Positions 18,648-27,478 of a stretch of 64,000 bases of DNA are shown one piece after another. How positions within the stretch are numbered: the stretch's first letter is position 1; every line of letters begins with the position of its first letter. A program made the position numbers and the translations under genes. This DNA is from Sporosarcina sp. BI001-red (GTDB lineage: Bacteria; Bacillota; Bacilli; Bacillales_A; Planococcaceae), in contig NZ_QQAK01000012.1 in assembly GCF_003384035.1 (NCBI RefSeq), positions 186,001-250,000 of the forward strand, given 5' to 3'. The notes below the pieces were generated by a model. It had not been told where the DNA came from. It made no database searches and saw only the letters and a program-made list of their open reading frames with translations.

Positions 18648-19296
18648 CGAGTAGTTCTCCTTTCGAGTGAGGCAAGGATTTTTTGCGTGCCATTGTAATA
18701 TCAACATAGTCGAGTTCTAGTTGTAAGGCTGCTAAATCAGTTGCTAGTGCATCTTGCAAATCACTTTCCAACTGGTGGGTGACATCTGTAATTGTTTCTC
18801 GAGTATGTTGAAGTGCAATACGAACTTCTTTTTCTTTCAATTGTTGGTTGGCAAGTAGAGCATATTTAGATGTTAGTTCAACGGCAGAATCCAGATGCGC
18901 ATAAAAGAATTGTTCCGTTTGATAAAACTTCTTTGGATCATTTCGTACAATCGTGAGCACTTTTCTAGATAGGTTACTCAACTCATATACTTGACGGAAA
19001 GCCTGGACCGAGCGAACCTGTCCATATAGACTATTCAATTTTTTAATTTTGTTCTTGGCTTCTTGGAGTTGTAATTCAATATGTCGGTATTCAGAGCGTG
19101 TCATCCCGAGTTCTTTCACTGATGAGCTTAACTGGACTTGTTTAATCGCAAAAGTACCACCAAGGTACATAGCGATGAGTATACCAGTTGCCGCAAATGG
19201 GTTGAGGCCAGTTCCGAGTAACAAAAAGAGATAGGTTCCAAAACTGACGGGCGCCACGATGAAGTGCCGCATAAAAAACTGTTTGAGTTTTTTCAT
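18622..19296 (-). CDS. xpaC: XpaC family membrane-associated protein
   Basis: Encodes 224 residues. Two hydrophobic segments (about residues 13-30 and 34-50) precede a long helical cytoplasmic-looking domain. Length, topology and adjacency to the telA/yaaN gene match XpaC (annotated from X-phosphate hydrolysis, but not a proven phosphatase). AAGGAGGG precedes the ATG at 19296. The operon faces yojO and is read toward it. Function in the cell is unknown. Confidence 0.83.
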   Translation of the reverse strand: MKKLKQFFMRHFIVAPVSFGTYLFLLLGTGLNPFAATGILIAMYLGGTFAIKQVQLSSSVKELGMTRSEYRHIELQLQEAKNKIKKLNSLYGQVRSVQAFRQVYELSNLSRKVLTIVRNDPKKFYQTEQFFYAHLDSAVELTSKYALLANQQLKEKEVRIALQHTRETITDVTHQLESDLQDALATDLAALQLELDYVDITMARKKSLPHSKGELLDDRKSANE

Positions 19297-19445
19297 CTTC
19301 GGTCAGCCCTCCTTAGTCGTTAGTGTTTATATCTTTATTACGTGTAAGTGGGAGCAAAAGTTTCATCGTTTCGTTAATCTCTCTCTAGTATACCGTATTA
19401 AGTCCGTTCAGACGAACAATTGAAATACTGTTTAGTTCGGATTGC

Positions 19446-19474
19446 TTGGAAAAATTGTTGATGCTTTGTATAAT
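19446..19474 (+). promoter_or_regulatory. Sigma-A promoter of the DUF1033 gene
   Basis: TTGGAA at 19446-19451, 17-base spacer, perfect TATAAT at 19469-19474. Confidence 0.8.
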
Positions 19475-19504
19475 TGTCAACTGTATAGGAGGAGTGGTCT
19501 TAGC

Positions 19505-19810
19505 ATGTATGAAGTGATTTACATGAAAGCGGATTATGAACCTTGGTGGATGTTTGAAGGATGGGAAGAAATGGTTCGCTTAAGGCAATCATTTGAGGAA
19601 TTAGAAGAAGCAATCGCATTTGCAAACTCAATTATGGATGAAATGCGTGGATGTTTTTCAAAGGAAAAGACTCGTAAAGAGGCTTTCACTGCTTTTTGGA
19701 ATCCAGGCGAGAGTACGTATTGTGATGGGTGTGACGATGATATGCAGTTGTATCACGGTGTCTTTATGTTACACGACAAAAAGCCTTTTTGTTTTGTTAA
19801 AGAAAAATAA
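19505..19810 (+). CDS. DUF1033 family protein
   Basis: Encodes 101 residues beginning MYEVIYMKADYEPWWMFEGWE, the aromatic-rich start typical of DUF1033. A cysteine-bearing CDGCDDDMQLYHG segment lies near the C-terminus. ATG 19505 follows AGGAGG. Members occur widely in Bacillales and Lactobacillales; function unknown. It is monocistronic, with its own promoter, and is followed by the csp promoter. Confidence 0.82.
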   Translation: MYEVIYMKADYEPWWMFEGWEEMVRLRQSFEELEEAIAFANSIMDEMRGCFSKEKTRKEAFTAFWNPGESTYCDGCDDDMQLYHGVFMLHDKKPFCFVKEK

Positions 19811-19833
19811 TTAGAATATTTCATTAGATATAT

Positions 19834-19861
19834 TTGACAATTTAAAGTGGTATGTTATAGT
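19834..19861 (+). promoter_or_regulatory. Sigma-A promoter of the csp gene
   Basis: TTGACA at 19834-19839, 16-base spacer and TATAGT at 19856-19861, with an extended-minus-10 TGT just before it. The predicted start near 19868 gives a leader of about 145 bases. Confidence 0.85.
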
Positions 19862-19901
19862 GGAAGTAAGGTTAATAGCAAGTGCTCGCGACGAGAGACG
19901 T

Positions 19902-19969
19902 ATTCACGTATTACAAAAAGTAATCGGCAGCGTCGGTACTTTTTGTAATACGTGAATTTTCTTTTTTTG
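19902..19969 (+). promoter_or_regulatory. csp leader: 21-bp perfect hairpin followed by a T-rich tract
   Basis: The arms at 19902-19922 and 19937-19957 are perfectly complementary over 21 bases with a 14-base loop. They are followed by TTTTCTTTTTTTG. A small CTCG/CGAG hairpin lies just upstream (about 19885-19895). The element lies between promoter and start codon, so it could be a leader terminator/attenuator, a temperature-sensitive structure, or the end of a roughly 100-nt small RNA. Confidence 0.75.
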
Positions 19970-20014
19970 TAGCTGGTTCATGTATTAGCAATTATTATTT
20001 GGGGGTTTTCATTT

Positions 20015-20215
20015 ATGAAACAAGGTACAGTTAAGTGGTTCAACGCAGAAAAAGGTTTCGGTTTCATCGAGGTTGACGGAGAAGACGACGTATTCGTACA
20101 CTTCTCAGCTATTCAAGGAGAAGGTTTCAAATCTTTGGACGAAGGCCAGCAGGTTGAGTTCGAAATCGTTGAAGGTAACCGCGGTCTACAAGCTGCAAAC
20201 GTTTCTAAAATCTAA
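20015..20215 (+). CDS. csp: Cold-shock protein, CspA/CspB family
   Basis: Encodes 66 residues. [12 protein letters not shown] (RNP1) and VFVHFSAI (RNP2) are intact, so this is a single five-strand OB-fold that binds single-stranded RNA and DNA. It acts as an RNA chaperone, especially after temperature downshift. GGGGG upstream of the ATG gives the ribosome site. The gene has a strong promoter, a long structured leader and a strong terminator, making a monocistronic unit. Which csp paralogue it is cannot be told. Confidence 0.96.
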   Translation: MKQGTVKWFNAEKGFGFIEVDGEDDVFVHFSAIQGEGFKSLDEGQQVEFEIVEGNRGLQAANVSKI

Positions 20216-20227
20216 TAACAAACAAAA

Positions 20228-20261
20228 GGGGACCCACTTATCTGAGTGGGTTCCCTTTTTT
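20228..20261 (+). terminator. Intrinsic terminator of csp
   Basis: GGGgACCCACT pairs with AGTGGGTtCCC, then T6. Confidence 0.92.
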
Positions 20262-20266
20262 ATGCC

Positions 20267-21016
20267 TTATGGCTGCGTAACCGATTCCATGGAGGAAGTG
20301 ACGATTAAATCCTCTTTTCCTTTTACCTTCATGACGGATTCACGCTTCACTTCTCCGAACCCTTCTACAAAATACTTACGGTTACTATAAGTGTCTCCCT
20401 TATCTTCAATGACAATCGCGTGTTCAAACTTTTTATAGGGAGTTTCCACAGTAGCGTCGGTATCGACAACTGTCCATTTCCCGAAAGTAGCCCCTTTTTC
20501 GAAAGGCTTTTGCAAATAAACACCAGTCACTTCCATTTTTTTAATCGCTGCTACTGGAGGTGCATTCTCTTCTACATCGACATGTTTTTCTTCTAAAATC
20601 AAGATTCGATCTTTTTCCACTTTGTATAGCTTTCGTATTATTGCTGCACCGTTGTTCTCGTAAATCATCACGTAGTCTTCATATGGATGAGAAACCTGAA
20701 CATCCAGCTCCGCAAACTCATTTCCATCTCCTTCATAATGAGCTTTTGAACTGTCAGGGAGCAAGTAGTCACGCATGGCGGGATCTTTAATTTTACCAGT
20801 AGGATCATCCAGTTCTTCAACGCCATCATTGTCGTGATCTTTGTCTTTTATTTCTCCACCGGCATCCGTTTCGGTTTTATCAAGGGGATTCTGTTGGCCG
20901 CTGTTCCCGGAATTATCAGGTGCAGTGACATCTTCACCATTCAGTTTGGAACAAGCGGAGACGATAAGGAGACTAATGAGTAAGAACATTAAAAACAGAA
21001 ACCTTTTTATAGTCAA
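20267..21016 (-). CDS. Predicted lipoprotein of unknown function
   Basis: Encodes 249 residues. The signal ends in lipobox VSAC, predicting lipid attachment. An Asn/Asp/Gly-rich segment (about 25-65) with KDHDNDGVEELDD follows. That short Asp-rich run resembles a calcium-binding loop but is too short to call. The rest is a beta-rich domain with no recognised family. A TTG start is used, close behind AAGGAG, so an internal ATG nine codons later is possible. The gene converges on csp. Confidence 0.72.
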   Translation of the reverse strand: MTIKRFLFLMFLLISLLIVSACSKLNGEDVTAPDNSGNSGQQNPLDKTETDAGGEIKDKDHDNDGVEELDDPTGKIKDPAMRDYLLPDSSKAHYEGDGNEFAELDVQVSHPYEDYVMIYENNGAAIIRKLYKVEKDRILILEEKHVDVEENAPPVAAIKKMEVTGVYLQKPFEKGATFGKWTVVDTDATVETPYKKFEHAIVIEDKGDTYSNRKYFVEGFGEVKRESVMKVKGKEDLIVTSSMESVTQP

Positions 21017-21092
21017 CCACTCCTTTTCGAATAGTATTGCCGTATTCTAGAAAAGAATGTGCATGAGGATTTCATTAAATTTTAGAAGGAAA

Positions 21093-21126
21093 ACAAAAAA
21101 GCAACCGCTAAAATAGCAGTTGCTTC
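21093..21126 (-). terminator. Terminator of the ABC-F gene
   Basis: AGCAACcGCTA pairs with TAGCaGTTGCT. Read on the minus strand it is followed by a T6 tract. Confidence 0.85.
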
Positions 21127-21154
21127 TTGTTTAAAGTAGAGAACTATCAGGAAA

Positions 21155-22762
21155 TCATTTCACAGAAGGCTGTGCTTCTTTCCACTCCAAATACTCATCA
21201 TAGCTCATCATCTTATCGAAAATGGTACCATCATCATTAATTTCAATTACGCGATTGGCAATTGTTTGGATGAACTGATGGTCATGAGAAGTGAATATCA
21301 TAACGCCTTTGTAAGCAATTAGCCCGTTGTTTAACGCTTGAATCGATTCGAGATCCAAGTGGTTTGTCGGCTCATCTAATAAGATGACATTTGAATGAGT
21401 CAACATCATTTTAGAAAGCATACAACGAACTTTTTCTCCACCAGATAGAACAGATGGTTTTTTGTTCACTTCTTCGCCTGAGAAGAGCATTCTACCGAGG
21501 AAACCACGTAAGAACGTCTCAGTTTCATCTTCTGGTGAATAAGGACGTAACCACTCAACTAGTGATTTCTCGTTACCTTCGAAGAATTCACTATTGTCGA
21601 TAGGGAAGTAAGCTTGTGAAGTGGTAACGCCCCATTTAACAGTTCCTGCATCCGGTTCTTGCTTCTCCGCTAGAACTTCAAGTAAAGCTGTTTTTGCAAG
21701 AGGATTCCCAACAAGAATAACTTTATCTTCTTTGTTCAATGTAAATGAGGCATCTTTCAACAATTGAACTCCGTCTTGAGTTTTAGATAGATCACGAACC
21801 ATTAAGACGTCATTTCCGATGTCACGTCCCATTTGGAAGTTCACATATGGATAGCGACGTGATGATGGTTTAATATCATCAATATCAATTTTATCCAACG
21901 TCTTTTTACGTGACGTTGCTTGTTTAGATTTTGAAGCGTTCGCGCTAAATCGTGCAATGAAGGCTTGTAATTCTTTTACCTTTTCTTCTTTTTTCTTATT
22001 CTGTTCTTGGGATAGTTTAAGCGCTAGTTGGCTAGACTCATACCAGAAATCATAGTTACCTGCGTAGATTTGAATTTTACTGAAGTCCAAGTCCGCAATA
22101 TGGGTACATACTTTGTTCAAGAAGTGACGGTCGTGAGATACAACGATAACTGTATTCTCAAAGTTGATCAAGAACTCTTCTAACCATTGGATTGCTTTTA
22201 AGTCCAAGTGGTTCGTCGGCTCATCCAGTAGCAAGACGTCCGGCTTACCAAATAGGGCTTGAGCAAGTAAGACCTTCACTTTGTCAGAACCGTTAAGTTC
22301 GGACATTTTCATTGTATGCAACTTGTCAGAAATTCCAAGGCCTTGCAAGAGGATTGCTGCTTCGGATTCAGCTTCCCATCCGTTAAGCTCTCCAAATTCA
22401 CCTTCAAGTTCAGCTGCGCGCATGCCGTCCTCATCTGAAAAATCTTCTTTCATATAAATCGCATTTTTTTCAGTCATAATATCATAGAGACGCTTGTGTC
22501 CCATAATGACCGTTTCAAGAACTTCCTCTTCTTCGAATTCGAAGTGATCCTGTTTGAGTACTGCCAGGCGGTCGTCATTATTTAAAATGACATTCCCAGT
22601 TTGCGGCTCAATTTCACCGGAAAGTATTTTAATGAATGTTGATTTACCCGCACCATTCGCACCGATTAGCCCGTAACAATTCCCTGGGTTAAACTGTATA
22701 TTAACATCTTCAAATAGTTTCCGGTCTCCGAATCGAAGACTTATATTACTTACTGCTAACAT
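21155..22762 (-). CDS. ABC-F family ATPase (YbiT/YkpA type)
   Basis: Encodes 535 residues with two ABC domains and no membrane segment. The first has GANGAGKST and the signature LNGSDKVKVLLAQAL with LLLDEPTNHLD. The second has a degenerate Walker A (VGNPLAKTALLE), LSGGEKVRCMLSKM and a second LDEPTNHLD. A charged linker of about 80 residues joins them. ABC-F proteins act on the ribosome. This length and the altered second P-loop fit the YbiT/YkpA housekeeping branch rather than antibiotic resistance. The start is ATG at 22762 after AGGAGG. Confidence 0.9.
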   Translation of the reverse strand: MLAVSNISLRFGDRKLFEDVNIQFNPGNCYGLIGANGAGKSTFIKILSGEIEPQTGNVILNNDDRLAVLKQDHFEFEEEEVLETVIMGHKRLYDIMTEKNAIYMKEDFSDEDGMRAAELEGEFGELNGWEAESEAAILLQGLGISDKLHTMKMSELNGSDKVKVLLAQALFGKPDVLLLDEPTNHLDLKAIQWLEEFLINFENTVIVVSHDRHFLNKVCTHIADLDFSKIQIYAGNYDFWYESSQLALKLSQEQNKKKEEKVKELQAFIARFSANASKSKQATSRKKTLDKIDIDDIKPSSRRYPYVNFQMGRDIGNDVLMVRDLSKTQDGVQLLKDASFTLNKEDKVILVGNPLAKTALLEVLAEKQEPDAGTVKWGVTTSQAYFPIDNSEFFEGNEKSLVEWLRPYSPEDETETFLRGFLGRMLFSGEEVNKKPSVLSGGEKVRCMLSKMMLTHSNVILLDEPTNHLDLESIQALNNGLIAYKGVMIFTSHDHQFIQTIANRVIEINDDGTIFDKMMSYDEYLEWKEAQPSVK

Positions 22763-22889
22763 AATTGACCTCCTAAAATTCACACTTTGCCCATTATAGC
22801 ACGTATTGTCGTTAGGGTGGGGGAAATTACAGTGGCAAAATTCAATTTTCAAGCTTACAATACATCTATGAGTATATCGTCTAAATTGT

Positions 22890-23141
22890 TCAAGAACTTT
22901 CTTTCTTTTGAAGGGCTCTCCGATTTTTATAAGCTGACAACGTACCAAGTTCTTTATTGATCAAATACTCCATTTGGACATAATCTTTCCGCGAGGGCAA
23001 CAACTGGGGATCAAGTCCGCTCATCGTGTTAATGAAGTAGTACCCATTGATTTGTCGGAACACAACGACTGTGTCAGGAAACGAGTCGAATACACTTTTT
23101 ACTTGATACTTCCGTGTATAGGACCAATGAATTATTTGCAT
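22890..23141 (-). CDS. Small hypothetical protein
   Basis: Encodes about 83 residues with a mixed alpha/beta look and no signal peptide. A ribosome site AAAGGA lies eight bases before the chosen ATG at 23141; a second in-frame ATG is three codons upstream. No family recognised. It reads in the same direction as the ABC-F gene, 127 bases before it, and may share its transcript. The clean ribosome site favours a real gene. Confidence 0.6.
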   Translation of the reverse strand: MQIIHWSYTRKYQVKSVFDSFPDTVVVFRQINGYYFINTMSGLDPQLLPSRKDYVQMEYLINKELGTLSAYKNRRALQKKESS

Positions 23142-23224
23142 GGCTTTCATCCTTTCACAGAAAATTATACGACCTCAAAAAAACAAACGCAAGTTCGATG
23201 AATTAGATTTAGAAAGGAATCCTT

Positions 23225-24418
23225 ATGAATCCTAACGTCCTCACTCCTAAAAAAACAATTCTTATGATTTTTGCGATTTTTGCCGTGTCGTTGAACATGC
23301 GACCTGCTATCACGTCAATCGGTCCGCTGCTCGAAACGATTCGGGTACAATTGTCATTGACGAATGCACAAGTTAGTCTACTTACTGCCTTACCGGTTAT
23401 TTGCATGGGCGTATTCGCATCGCTTGCACCTGTATTGAATCGTCGTTTAGGATTAAATGTAACTATGATTGTAATGGTTGCGATTATTGGTGTAATGACG
23501 GCACTCCGTGGATTCGTACCCACGTATCCCATGCTCCTACTTTCTTCCATAGGAGTGGGGATTGCGATTGCGATTGCTGGGCCACTTCTTTCCGCGATGA
23601 TCAAACAAAACTTTCCACATCGGGCAGGGCCCGTCATAGGGATCTATTCGTTTGGTCTCGGGGCTGGGGCAACAGTAAGTACTGGATTATCCGCTTACTT
23701 CTATGAAGTCACCGGATCCTATCCATTCGCACTCTGTATATGGGCGGTACTTGCTTTTGTTGGGATCGCAGTATGGCTTGCTGCAGGAACCGATCAGCTT
23801 GTAGTTCGACAACAAGTGGAAAGATTATCTGGAGAAGAATTGAGCAAATTCCGTTCGCCTTGGAAAAACAGAAAAGCATGGCTGTTCCTCTTATTCTTCG
23901 GACTGCAGTCTGCTGCTTTCTTCTCAATAGTTATCTGGCTAGCACCTATCGCAATGTCGAAAGGAATGACGATTGTTCAGGCGGGTACACTAGTCAGTCT
24001 CATGACAGTCGTTCAAATTGTCTTGAATATTACGATTCCGCTTATGATGGAACGGTATCCAGGAAGAAAAATGTGGCTGCTGTTTATTCTCCTCATTGGC
24101 TTGGTTGCAGTGGCTATGTTTGGAACTGGTCATTTACCGTTTTTGTGGGTAGGCGCGCTTTTAATGGGAGTACCTTTAGGCGGGATGTTCCCAATCGCAC
24201 TCGTGCTGCCGCTGGATGAGACTGAAAATGCGGTAGAAACGAATTCTTGGACAGCAATGATGCAAACCGGGGGTTACATCATCGGTGGGCTATTGCCGTT
24301 AGTTATCGGGATGTTATACGACATCACGGAAAATCATCAAGTGACAATCGCATTATTTGGTCTATTATTTTTAGGAATGATCTTCTTGGCGATATTAATA
24401 GGGGATAGAGAAGAATGA
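23225..24418 (+). CDS. MFS transporter, CynX/NimT family
   Basis: Encodes 397 residues with 12 predicted transmembrane segments. LNMRPAITSIGPLL in helix 1 is the hallmark of the cyanate/nitroimidazole (CynX/NimT/YycB) branch of the major facilitator superfamily. AAAGGA precedes ATG 23225. No carbonic anhydrase or cyanase gene is adjacent, so a cyanate role is not supported by context. Followed directly by a terminator, so it is monocistronic. Confidence 0.87.
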   Translation: MNPNVLTPKKTILMIFAIFAVSLNMRPAITSIGPLLETIRVQLSLTNAQVSLLTALPVICMGVFASLAPVLNRRLGLNVTMIVMVAIIGVMTALRGFVPTYPMLLLSSIGVGIAIAIAGPLLSAMIKQNFPHRAGPVIGIYSFGLGAGATVSTGLSAYFYEVTGSYPFALCIWAVLAFVGIAVWLAAGTDQLVVRQQVERLSGEELSKFRSPWKNRKAWLFLLFFGLQSAAFFSIVIWLAPIAMSKGMTIVQAGTLVSLMTVVQIVLNITIPLMMERYPGRKMWLLFILLIGLVAVAMFGTGHLPFLWVGALLMGVPLGGMFPIALVLPLDETENAVETNSWTAMMQTGGYIIGGLLPLVIGMLYDITENHQVTIALFGLLFLGMIFLAILIGDREE

Positions 24419-24428
24419 ATGAATTGGA

Positions 24429-24465
24429 AAAGGGATGCCCGTTTGGGGCATCCCTTTGTTTTTTT
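24429..24465 (+). terminator. Intrinsic terminator of the MFS gene
   Basis: AAAGGGATGCCC pairs with GGGCATCCCTTT, then GTTTTTTTG. Confidence 0.93.
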
Positions 24466-24584
24466 GTATAGCCGATTATTGAATATCAGAAAAAAGTTAT
24501 TTCTTTTTTTATCAAGAATTGTGTACTTACTCACAACGATCATTGCCGCGGTCGTTGTTCAGCAGTTGTTTCCTAACATAAGCA

Positions 24585-24682
24585 ACGCAAACCCTACCTA
24601 CTTTTGCGTCCTTGCGGCCCTATAGCCGCGCCAGTTTGAATACGTATAATGGGTAAACATTCCGCAGAATGCCAGTATTCAA
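24585..24682 (+). other. Gene-free interval with several short stems
   Basis: The interval between the MFS terminator and the patatin gene (24466-24839) has no convincing gene. Inside it ACGCAAA/TTTGCGT (24585-24591 with 24603-24609), GCGGC/GCCGC (24614-24629) and TTGAATAC/GTATTCAA (24636-24643 with 24675-24682) are nested one after another. A structured RNA is possible, but no known riboswitch class fits. Confidence 0.3.
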
Positions 24683-24839
24683 GAATCAGCTAACTGGTTA
24701 TAACTTAGTAATCATAACATCTTATTGTTAGTTCGTCAACCTGTGTCGAAGGGAGGCTTGGTTTAATGGGCTAACTAGTTCTAAAAGGAAGGGATATTTC
24801 TTACAGTAAGCTATAAGGCTTTAGAAAGGTGGAGAATGA

Positions 24840-25748
24840 GTGGAAATTGATGGCGTCTTTTCAGGTGGTGGATTAAAAGGGCTCGCGTTAGTAGGTGCGT
24901 GTAAAGTTTTCGAGCAAAATGGATACACATTTAAGCGATCAGTTGGCACAAGCGCTGGTGCAATTGTCGCTGCCATGTTAGCAGCGGGATACACGGCCAG
25001 GGAAATGGAAGAAATTATGCAACAACAAAACTTTCCTGAACTACTAGATGCAAGAAAGACAATTATACCCATTCCATTTATGAAATGGATTCAGCTCTAT
25101 TGGCGTATGGGACTCTACCAAGGAACGGCTCTGGAAAATTGGTTTAGTGACATCATGGCCCAAAAAGGGGTGTATACTTTTGCGGATCTACCAGAAGGGT
25201 CGCTTAAAATCATTGTCTCCGACTTAACAAACGGAAAACTGATCGTACTTCCTGATGATTTAGGGGAGTATGGGTTACGGCCAGATTTTTTCCCGGTGGC
25301 ACGCGCGTTAAGAATGAGCACGAGTATTCCTTTCTTTTTCGAACCGGTCATTCTTCATTCATTAGCTGGAAATTCTGTCACTGTAGATGGGGGCGTTCTT
25401 AGTAATTTTCCTCTATGGGTCTTTAATGAACCTGAGAATGGAGAGACACGCCCGATCGTCGGTATGAAATTAAGTCATAATCCAGAAGATAAGAAAAAAA
25501 CAGTGATCCGTAATGGATTAGGCCTTTACGAAGCACTTTTTACAACAATGAAGGATGCTCACGATGAAAAACACGTTTCCAAAAGACTTGAAAAAGATGT
25601 GCTATTTATTCCCACTGATGGAATTTCCGCTGTTCAATTCGATTTGACCGATGAGCAAAAAGATACTCTAGTTATTAGCGGGGAAGTCTCCGCCACAAAT
25701 TTTTTGAAACAATGGGGAAAGACAGCGATGATACGTAGAATTGTTTGA
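24840..25748 (+). CDS. Patatin-like phospholipase (YqhO-like)
   Basis: Encodes 302 residues. SGGGLKGLALVGA is the oxyanion glycine loop, VGTSAGAI carries the GxSxG nucleophile near residue 40, and DGGVLSNFPL provides the catalytic Asp of the Ser-Asp dyad. The enzyme is expected to hydrolyse acyl esters of lipids. There is no signal peptide, so it should act in the cytoplasm or at the inner membrane face. GTG start at 24840, with AAGGTGGAG upstream. Confidence 0.88.
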   Translation: MEIDGVFSGGGLKGLALVGACKVFEQNGYTFKRSVGTSAGAIVAAMLAAGYTAREMEEIMQQQNFPELLDARKTIIPIPFMKWIQLYWRMGLYQGTALENWFSDIMAQKGVYTFADLPEGSLKIIVSDLTNGKLIVLPDDLGEYGLRPDFFPVARALRMSTSIPFFFEPVILHSLAGNSVTVDGGVLSNFPLWVFNEPENGETRPIVGMKLSHNPEDKKKTVIRNGLGLYEALFTTMKDAHDEKHVSKRLEKDVLFIPTDGISAVQFDLTDEQKDTLVISGEVSATNFLKQWGKTAMIRRIV

Positions 25749-25787
25749 AAAGTTAAGCAACTAACCATGTTGTTTATTGTCGATGAA

Positions 25788-25796
25788 TGGTATAAT
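25788..25796 (+). promoter_or_regulatory. Extended -10 promoter of the GGDEF gene
   Basis: TGG followed by perfect TATAAT (25791-25796). No good -35 hexamer at 17 bases, as is usual for extended -10 promoters. Confidence 0.6.
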
Positions 25797-25842
25797 AGTC
25801 TTAAGTAATAGTAACTGTTTAGCTGAAAGGGCGGTGTTCGGT

Positions 25843-27414
25843 ATGAAGATATCTTTAAAGCATTTGCTATTAGCCATCGCGTGGCTTTCAATCACGCTTA
25901 CATTAGCAAGCAGTCTTTATGCCGGATATCGTGCTGACCAGCAAACTCTTGAAAAAACAACTTTGGAAACAAACTTTGCCTATGCGCAGAAACTTGCCAA
26001 AATGACAGAAGATTATTTATTGAGAACGGAAACGATCCTAGCCTATTCAGCGACCGATCTGTCGACCTATATGAACTATGCCGATTTTAAACAATTAAAT
26101 TACGAAGCAGAGCGATTACTTCACCAAACCGAGTCATTGAGTTCAGTTATCATTACAGATAAAGGTGGAATAATTCAAGGAGCTTCTTCAGAAATCAGGA
26201 CTCTTGTAGGCCAACCTATCTCAGATGATGTGGGAATCGACACATTAACAACAGGTAAGCCCGCCATCAGTAAGCCTTTTTATGCTCAAACTGGAAACTT
26301 AGTTGTGTTTATATCCACACCAATCCAAGATGCATCAGGTCACGTGATTGGGCTAATCGGTGGAAGTATCTATCTGAAGGAAGAAAATGTGCTGAATGAT
26401 CTCTTGGGGCAACACTTTTATGAAGATGGCTCTTACGTATATGTCGTAGATGAAGATGGAATGCTGATGTATCACTTGGATGGAAAACGAGTAGGGGAGT
26501 ATGTAAAACAGAACCCGGTAATCTCTGAGTTAAGGAAGGGACACAGTGGCAGCATGAGGCTGTTGAATAGCAAAAATCAAGATATGTTAGCAGGTTACGC
26601 TTCAATCCCTCTGACAAGATGGGGTGTTGTTTCTCAAAGACCTACTGAAATCGCATTGGCATCGTCAAAAGTGATGGTGAAAGAAATGATCTTGAAGTCG
26701 CTTCCTTTCATTTTACTATCTGCTCTTATCATTCTATATTTTGCTTCTAAAATAGCAAAACCTCTTGAAAAGTTGGCTAGTTATGCTACAGATCAATTAG
26801 AAAGAGATGGACATGCAACACTCAAGAGCGGTGCATGGTACCACGAGGCCATTCAGCTAGAGCTCGCTTTGACGGATAGCTTTAGCCGTTTTCAGGATAA
26901 AGTCGATCATTTCATACAAGAATCATCTACAGATGCACTTACAGGCTTATTAAATAGACGAGCCCTTAACGAACAAGCGAGAATTCTAGTAGAACAGAAA
27001 GTGTCTTTTTCCTTGGTTATTTTAGATATCGACCGATTCAAACGAGTAAATGATACTTACGGTCATAATATGGGGGATGAAGTCTTAAAATATCTAGCAG
27101 AAAAGTTAACAAAGCAGACAAATGACAATGGATTGTGCTACCGTTTTGGTGGTGAAGAGTTCGTGATCTTGTTTCCCTTAATAGACTATAAGCAAGCAAG
27201 TGAATTGATAAACGAAATCAGAGTTGACGTGTCGAACGAAGATAGTCCAATCGGAGAGCCAATCACATTTTCAGCAGGTGTCGCAAGCATGCCAGAGCAC
27301 GCTGAACACTTCTTAAGACTTCTTGAACTAGCAGATGAATGTCTATATCAAGCGAAGGAAACAGGTCGTAACAAGGTGGTCAATGTGAATGACAGGGCAA
27401 TCACTAGTAGGTAA
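25843..27414 (+). CDS. Membrane diguanylate cyclase: Cache sensor plus GGDEF domain
   Basis: Encodes 523 residues. One N-terminal transmembrane helix (about 7-27) is followed by an extracellular dCache-type sensor (about 30-275), a second transmembrane helix (about 283-303), a short HAMP-like linker and a GGDEF domain (about 355-515). The active-site motif GGEEF at about residues 436-440 is intact, predicting synthesis of c-di-GMP. The RxxD inhibitory site normally just before it is replaced (NDNG), so product inhibition should be weak or absent. The sensed ligand is unknown. ATG 25843 follows AAAGGGCGGTG. Confidence 0.9.
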   Translation: MKISLKHLLLAIAWLSITLTLASSLYAGYRADQQTLEKTTLETNFAYAQKLAKMTEDYLLRTETILAYSATDLSTYMNYADFKQLNYEAERLLHQTESLSSVIITDKGGIIQGASSEIRTLVGQPISDDVGIDTLTTGKPAISKPFYAQTGNLVVFISTPIQDASGHVIGLIGGSIYLKEENVLNDLLGQHFYEDGSYVYVVDEDGMLMYHLDGKRVGEYVKQNPVISELRKGHSGSMRLLNSKNQDMLAGYASIPLTRWGVVSQRPTEIALASSKVMVKEMILKSLPFILLSALIILYFASKIAKPLEKLASYATDQLERDGHATLKSGAWYHEAIQLELALTDSFSRFQDKVDHFIQESSTDALTGLLNRRALNEQARILVEQKVSFSLVILDIDRFKRVNDTYGHNMGDEVLKYLAEKLTKQTNDNGLCYRFGGEEFVILFPLIDYKQASELINEIRVDVSNEDSPIGEPITFSAGVASMPEHAEHFLRLLELADECLYQAKETGRNKVVNVNDRAITSR

Positions 27415-27478
27415 ACTTCCATGTAGCTTGAAAAAGTGGTAGACTGGACAACAGCTCAAAAAGAAGCAGGTGTTGAAT

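Noticed and set aside
19505-19810. DUF1033 cysteines as a zinc finger
   Set aside because: Only one close CxxC-like pair is present; there is no second pair to make a site.
24419-24625. Short gene after the MFS stop
   Set aside because: The frame runs through the terminator hairpin and has no ribosome site.
24585-24682. c-di-GMP-I (GEMM) riboswitch
   Set aside because: GCAAACC and a CGCAAA-like piece occur, but not in the required order or spacing on either strand.
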